Part shown: one piece after another, positions 60,270 through 64,000 of the stretch
How positions within the stretch are numbered: position 1 is the stretch's first letter
Layout: every line of letters starts with the position of its first letter
Origin: Paenibacillus vietnamensis
GTDB lineage: Bacteria; Bacillota; Bacilli; Paenibacillales; Paenibacillaceae
Reading direction: 5' to 3'
DNA: 64,000 bases
Assembly (NCBI RefSeq): GCF_020169515.1
Contig: NZ_JAHMHW010000008.1
Location: 124,001-188,000 of the forward strand
The notes under the pieces: model-generated
Databases searched by the model: none
What the model was told of the DNA's origin: nothing
Seen by the model: the letters and a program-made list of their open reading frames with translations, nothing else
Made by a program: the position numbers and the translations under genes

Positions 60270-60731
60270 ATGAATATCGCGCTTAATGAGAGGCTGTTGC
60301 AAGGTCTGGAATGGCTCTATGGAGAAGAGCGGTTCCTGCTGCTGGCGATTATAGCGGCGGCGCTTGTTCTGGATTGGATTACCGGCATCGCGGCTTTGCA
60401 TAAAGGAAAGGGACAAGCCTCGGATTACGGATGGCACGGAGTGCTCCGCACCTTGTTCTTGCTGCTGCTTCCGGCGTTTTCGAACATGCTGGATTCGATG
60501 CTGGGGATGCCGGGACTGTTTTTTTATGCCGTCTCGATCGGCATCATCTATAAATTATGGCAGTCGGTCACGAATAATGCGATCCATGCAGGCTGGGAGA
60601 GATGGATTCCGGGAATCGTCATTCAGCATATTGAAGAAGAGCTGAGAGCAAAATCGGGCGAAGAGCTGTTCGTGAAGACGAACCGGAATCCTGACCGGGA
60701 CAAAGGCCTTGACCGTCAGCCGCCCCTTTAG
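60270..60731 (+). CDS. Phage-type holin
   Basis: 153 residues. Hydrophobic helices FLLLAIIAAALVLDWITGIAAL, TLFLLLLPAFSNMLDSML and LFFYAVSIGIIYKLW with the conserved LDWITG and KGKGQASDYGWHG segments of toxin-secretion/phage-lysis holins (holin 4 family). GGGAGG precedes ATG 60270. No endolysin, capsid or integrase gene is nearby, so this is not a complete prophage. Controlled by the XRE/ImmA pair. Confidence 0.85.
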   Translation: MNIALNERLLQGLEWLYGEERFLLLAIIAAALVLDWITGIAALHKGKGQASDYGWHGVLRTLFLLLLPAFSNMLDSMLGMPGLFFYAVSIGIIYKLWQSVTNNAIHAGWERWIPGIVIQHIEEELRAKSGEELFVKTNRNPDRDKGLDRQPPL

Positions 60732-60818
60732 GCGGATGAACATTTCATCCAAAAGCCCATGCACTTTTGGACTTGTAACATAGGATACTGTGTAGTCAAT
60801 CACAAAGGAGATGAGCAA

Positions 60819-60980
60819 ATGAACTACGGAGTAGCAGGTGTCGGTGCAGGCAATGCACCATACCCGGTTGCGGGTGTATCGACATGCGGGCCTAAAGTAG
60901 GCGGAGTATTCAACAATGTGGGCACCATCCTCGTTCTATTTATCCTCTTGGTTATTATCCTGCGCGCTTGCTGGTGCTAA
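60819..60980 (+). CDS. YjcZ-family sporulation miniprotein
   Basis: 53 residues from ATG 60819 (CAAAGGAG upstream; the frame opens at 60759). Contains GGVFNNVGTILVLFILLVIILRACWC, almost the same helix as the miniprotein at 58525. A CATAGGATA box at 60779-60787 fits the sigma-K -10 form CATANNNTA, as at the other copy. Expected in the mother cell or forespore envelope. Confidence 0.85.
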   Translation: MNYGVAGVGAGNAPYPVAGVSTCGPKVGGVFNNVGTILVLFILLVIILRACWC

Positions 60981-61047
60981 TCCGCTAATCAAGGAGCTCC
61001 CTTGAACAGGTCCTAAGAGTGTCCACGAATTGAAATTTATAGCGAGC

Positions 61048-61088
61048 GGGCTGTCCCTGAAGGTCTGAAATGGCCGCAGGGGCGGCCC
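61048..61088. repeat. Hairpin related to the 2393-2435 terminator
   Basis: GGGCTGTCCCTG (61048-61059) pairs with CAGGGGCGGCCC (61077-61088) over 12 positions including G-U pairs. The arms are near-identical to those at 2393-2435, but no T-run follows on the plus strand. The 340-base stretch 60981-61322 otherwise holds only the promoter region below. Confidence 0.6.
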
Positions 61089-61254
61089 TGTCGTGTTTAC
61101 ATCTATCGGTTAGTTGCGTGCCACTCACACAGAAACACAATTAAAAACAATAACCGGCAGGTACACTAGCGTAATATGAAATAAGCCGTACCAGATCCTC
61201 AAGTGCCTCGGGCCTTGGGGATTTTAGCTTCATTTGGCTTCATAAGATGAAGGA

Positions 61255-61275
61255 ACGTAAACGTTACGATATAAT
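61255..61275 (+). promoter_or_regulatory. Zur-like box and -10 of the CobW-type gene
   Basis: ACGTAAACGTTACGA (61255-61269) closely matches the core of the Bacillus Zur box (TCGTAATNATTACGA): both CGTAA and TTACGA arms are intact. TATAAT follows directly at 61270-61275. Zur bound here would block transcription when zinc is sufficient. Confidence 0.65.
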
Positions 61276-61322
61276 GAAACAATAAAGCTTTTTTTTAAAT
61301 ACTTGGAACAGGAGATCGAACG

Positions 61323-62372
61323 ATGAACAATCATGAACCTATGATACCGGTGCATTTGTTGTCCGGCTTTCTGGGAAGCGGCAAAACGACGCTCCTGCAA
61401 AGGCTGCTGGATTATTATAAGGGGCAGGGACTGAAGCCGGCCGTTATTATGAATGAAATTGGGGACGTCAATCTGGACGGGCAGCTGCTGGACGGCGAGG
61501 TGCCGATGGCGGAAATGCTGAGCGGCTGCATCTGCTGTACGATGCGCGGCGATTTGGGGCTTGAGATCAGCATGCTGATCGACGAGCATCGGCCGGACGT
61601 CATTATCATCGAATCGACGGGGGCGGCGAATCCGATGGAAACGCTGGACGGCGTTACCGAGGCGGCCATGTACAAATCGATTGATTTGCGCAGCGTCGTT
61701 ACGGTAGTGGACGGCCCGGAGCTTCTCGAGCGAAGCCGCGGCGGCAAAGGCCGCACCTACAAGCTGATGAAGGAGCAAATCCGCTGCGCTACGCAGCTTC
61801 TTCTTAACAAGGCGGACAAGCTGGAGCCCGAGCAGCTCGTCGAGGCGCAGCAGCTGCTGCGTGAGCTGAACACTCACGCGCCGGTGATTGCAACCGTCCG
61901 CTGCATGCTCGAGGATTGGAGCTGGCTGGCGGAGAAGAGGCCGACGCCGGACTTCTCCCAGGATTATTACGAGCATGAGGAGGGAGAGGCATGCCCGCCG
62001 GGCTGCTCTCACCATATTGGAGGCCATCTGCATGATGAATCGTCGGAGCCCGTCCTTGCCGTGCGCCATCATTCCCACGACCATGTGATGGTGCTTACCC
62101 ATTACTGGCGGAGCCCGGTCAGCAGCGAGGACTTTGAAGCTCTGCTGCAGCGGCTTCCCGATCAAATTTACCGCGCCAAGGGGATCGTGACGTTTACGGA
62201 TACGCCGAGCCGTTTTCTTTTTCAATATGCCTACAAGGAATCCGACTTCATGAGAATCGATCCGCAGGGGCATGTGAACGACGTAGCCGTATTTATCGGG
62301 GAGCATTTCTCCAAGGACTGGCTGGAAAACGAGCTGGCGCTGCTCGAGCAGTCGGAAAACGCGGAAGCTTAA
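61323..62372 (+). CDS. CobW/COG0523-family GTPase, probable zinc metallochaperone
   Basis: 349 residues. Walker A LLSGFLGSGKTTLL (GSGKT at 18-22), the metal-binding GCICC motif at residues 68-72, LLNKADKLEPEQ as the G4 motif, and a CobW C-terminal domain (IYRAKGIVTFTDTPSRFLFQYA). Between the domains are Cys/His-rich stretches ACPPGCSHHIGGHLHDE and VRHHSHDH. CxCC GTPases with Zur boxes deliver zinc to enzymes under zinc starvation (ZagA/ZigA type). CAGGAG precedes ATG 61323. Confidence 0.88.
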   Translation: MNNHEPMIPVHLLSGFLGSGKTTLLQRLLDYYKGQGLKPAVIMNEIGDVNLDGQLLDGEVPMAEMLSGCICCTMRGDLGLEISMLIDEHRPDVIIIESTGAANPMETLDGVTEAAMYKSIDLRSVVTVVDGPELLERSRGGKGRTYKLMKEQIRCATQLLLNKADKLEPEQLVEAQQLLRELNTHAPVIATVRCMLEDWSWLAEKRPTPDFSQDYYEHEEGEACPPGCSHHIGGHLHDESSEPVLAVRHHSHDHVMVLTHYWRSPVSSEDFEALLQRLPDQIYRAKGIVTFTDTPSRFLFQYAYKESDFMRIDPQGHVNDVAVFIGEHFSKDWLENELALLEQSENAEA

Positions 62373-62459
62373 AGGGTACATCACGATTTCTGCGATGAGG
62401 ATGTCGAATTTTGCGGCACTATGTCTATTCAGATGGATGCATGGGTAAAATAAACCAAT

Positions 62460-62482
62460 TGAGGCCGGTCCATCCGGCCTCA
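62460..62482. terminator. Hairpin after the GTPase gene
   Basis: TGAGGCCGG, TCCAT loop, CCGGCCTCA: perfect 9-bp stem without a T-run. It may be a weak or factor-assisted terminator. Confidence 0.5.
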
Positions 62483-62515
62483 GCATCATGATTGCATAGA
62501 AAGGTGTGTCAGCAA

Positions 62516-63043
62516 ATGTTCAGAAAATGGTTCCTACCCGCCGCGGCGCTTTCCTTGCTGTTGACGGCGGCGCCCGTACTGGCTGCGCCCGGGGACTCCG
62601 CTGCGCAGGGAGCGGAGCAGCAGCAACCGGCCGATACCGGTGAGTCCGGCGAACATAGACATCATAAAGGGCATATGTCGCGCGAGGAATTCGAAACCTT
62701 CCGGCTGGAGAAGCTGAAGGAGATCGCGATCTATTTCGGCATTAAGACGGAAGGCAAGGACGCGGAGCAGCTGAAGAAGGAAGTGGACGCCGCGAAGGCC
62801 GCCAACAAAGAAAAATGGGAAACCTTCAAGGCCGAGCATAAGGCGAAGCGGCTGGAGCAGCTGCGCAAAGTTGCCGAGGAGCATGGCATCAAGACGGAAG
62901 GCAAGACGCCAAGGCAGCTGCGCGAGGAGCTCCGCAGCCTCCATGGAGATAAAGGCAAGCGCCCGCACCGCATGGAGGATCATGAAAGCTCCGGCGAAGA
63001 TAACGGCGCTGCCGATCCAAAGGAAAAGCAAAATCGGGTTTAA
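62516..63043 (+). CDS. Secreted charged protein with two helical repeats
   Basis: 175 residues from ATG 62516 (AAAGGTG upstream). Signal peptide WFLPAAALSLLLTAAPVLAA. A His-rich stretch (GEHRHHKGHMSREEF) follows. Two repeats of about 38 residues end in IYFGIKTEGKDAEQLKKEV and EEHGIKTEGKTPRQLREEL. The pattern GIKTEGKxxxQLxxEx is HeH/SAP-like. The tail is basic and acidic mixed. No function recognised; His-rich secreted protein next to a zinc GTPase might bind metal. Confidence 0.7.
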   Translation: MFRKWFLPAAALSLLLTAAPVLAAPGDSAAQGAEQQQPADTGESGEHRHHKGHMSREEFETFRLEKLKEIAIYFGIKTEGKDAEQLKKEVDAAKAANKEKWETFKAEHKAKRLEQLRKVAEEHGIKTEGKTPRQLREELRSLHGDKGKRPHRMEDHESSGEDNGAADPKEKQNRV

Positions 63044-63054
63044 GCCGGTGAAGC

Positions 63055-63099
63055 AAAAAGCCGCCAATTGGGACAATCGTCCCGGGTGCGGCTTTTTTC
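63055..63099 (+). terminator. Intrinsic terminator
   Basis: AAAAAGCCGC pairs with GCGGCTTTTTT around an inner GGGAC/GTCCC stem. Confidence 0.85.
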
Positions 63100-63145
63100 T
63101 TAGGATTTTGTCGAATAATATAGGGTTAATTACCTATGTCAAGCA

Positions 63146-63175
63146 TTGTAATCGAAGAGAGAGGTCAAGTATACT
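63146..63175 (+). promoter_or_regulatory. Probable chemoreceptor promoter
   Basis: TTGTAA (63146-63151), 18-bp spacer, TATACT (63170-63175), 71 bases before the start codon. No sigma-D (flagellar) consensus was seen. Confidence 0.5.
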
Positions 63176-63246
63176 AGAGCCATATCTTAATTTGGCATAT
63201 TGCGTCGTTTGATGCCGTTTCCGAACATGAGGGGCTGATTTGAGGA

Positions 63247-64000
63247 ATGGGTAAGATAAGGCTGAGTATCGCTCAGAAGATGATCGTATCTTTGGGCTTG
63301 CTCGTCACTCTTTCGTTTGGTATTTTGGTATCCGCCCATCTTATTAAAGTTTATCGTCTGAATTTGCGAGAAAGCGAGCTGCTGGCGCAAACGCAGTCCA
63401 TGACCTACATAGAACCGCTTTCGAGAGCGCTCGATCAATCGATCGACGCGATCGGCAAGCTGGAAGCGACGATGTCGCAAATGCGCAAAGACCGGAAGCA
63501 GAACCGGGAATTTATCGTGGAGATGCTGCAGGAGACGCTTTTGGACAATCCTCAGCTGCTTGGCGTCTATACGCTGTGGGAGCCGGGCGCCTTTGACGGC
63601 AAGGACGAGCAGTACCGGAACAGGAGCAGCTACGATGACGGTACGGGGCGCTTTCTCCCTTACGCCGTACGGGTGAACGGGAACATTCAGCTGCATGCGC
63701 TGGAGCATTACGAGGATCCCGTCAAAGGAAGCTACTATCAAACTCCAAAACGCACGAAAGCGTTTTCATTAATCGAGCCTTATTCCTACCCGATTGGCGG
63801 GGAGGAGGTTATGCTGACCTCGCTTGTTCTGCCGATTGTAGACGAACAGGGGCGTTTCCTCGGCATCGTCGGAGCCGACATTGCGATGGATGACGTGCAG
63901 GAGCAGATCGAAGCGATCCGTCCGCTCGGCGGGTTTGCGAACATGATTTCCGCGGAAGGCCGGTACATTGCCAGCGGCAGCGATCCGAAACTTCTGCTGC
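63247..64000 (+). CDS. Methyl-accepting chemotaxis protein, N-terminal part (continues beyond the right edge)
   Basis: The frame is open from ATG 63247 to the window end (251 codons). Membrane helix MIVSLGLLVTLSFGILVSAHLI near the start, then an extracellular dCache domain: LLGVYTLWEPGAFDGKDEQYRN, SSYDDGTGRFLPYAVRVNGNI, SYYQTPKRTKAFSLIEPYSYPIGGEEVMLTSLVLPIV, GRFLGIVGADIAMDDVQEQI. These are the strands of amino-acid- or organic-acid-binding double Cache sensors. The HAMP and signalling domains would lie outside the window, so a histidine kinase or cyclase output cannot be excluded. Confidence 0.75.
   Translation, partial: MGKIRLSIAQKMIVSLGLLVTLSFGILVSAHLIKVYRLNLRESELLAQTQSMTYIEPLSRALDQSIDAIGKLEATMSQMRKDRKQNREFIVEMLQETLLDNPQLLGVYTLWEPGAFDGKDEQYRNRSSYDDGTGRFLPYAVRVNGNIQLHALEHYEDPVKGSYYQTPKRTKAFSLIEPYSYPIGGEEVMLTSLVLPIVDEQGRFLGIVGADIAMDDVQEQIEAIRPLGGFANMISAEGRYIASGSDPKLLL

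Noticed and set aside
59219-60731. Intact prophage
   Set aside because: Only repressor, protease and holin are present; no integrase, structural, replication or endolysin genes, and no att-like repeats were noticed.

Overview
The window comes from a spore-forming Gram-positive bacterium of the Paenibacillaceae (Paenibacillus or a close relative). Support: a Bacillus-type housekeeping order (ABC-F ATPase, moaC, tatA-tatC, CIRCE-groESL), LplABC/YesMN-style sugar uptake genes with membrane-bound AraC regulators, two YjcZ-type sporulation miniproteins, strong AGGAGG-type ribosome sites and sigma-A promoters, and moderately high GC. This is inferred from gene content, not from a database match.

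Layout. 1-2202 (minus): secreted PL10 pectate lyase running off the left edge, with a consensus cre site at its promoter. 2490-9355: phosphotransferase, ABC-F ATPase, 5-formyl-THF cyclo-ligase, three molybdenum-cofactor genes, tatA and tatC. 9.4-51.3 kb: a long accessory block lying between tatC and groES, which are close neighbours in Bacillus subtilis. It holds (a) an AraC/PhyH/truncated TIM-barrel group; (b) a two-component system divergent from a VTC-DUF4956-Cthe_2159-like operon, with matching 11-bp direct repeats on both sides; (c) an AT-richer segment with an IS3-family transposase remnant, a two-component system, a lantibiotic-resistance-type ABC transporter and a helveticin-J-like secreted protein; (d) a YhgE-like exporter with its TetR; (e) a sugar ABC transporter, YesMN-type two-component system, heparinase II/III-like lyase and GH88 hydrolase for unsaturated uronic acid oligosaccharides; (f) a secreted LamG protein and a second LplBCA-type operon with membrane AraC regulators, a second binding protein and a GH36-type alpha-galactosidase.

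51.5-64.0 kb: groESL under CIRCE control; then a compact overlapping six-gene operon (53879-58407) with HPr-kinase-like protein, PqqD-like protein, S24/S26 peptidase, ABC exporter, nucleotidyltransferase and a 70-residue peptide. It resembles the accessory half of a Firmicutes lasso-peptide cluster but has no lasso protease (B2) and no asparagine-synthetase-like cyclase (C). The peptide carries a Y-x2-P-x-L leader motif and three GxFPGxG units. This is the best candidate for an undescribed system. It is followed by YjcZ proteins, a compact XRE repressor/ImmA protease/holin switch, a zinc GTPase behind a Zur-like box, a secreted repeat protein and the start of a chemoreceptor.

Most of the accessory block fits one lifestyle: degrading acidic plant or microbial polysaccharide outside the cell, importing oligosaccharides through two ABC systems, and finishing them inside. 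A repeated operator (TCAAAATA twice, 21 bp apart, 28 bases before the -10) links the two transcription units of the first transporter. No tRNA, rRNA or CRISPR array was seen.
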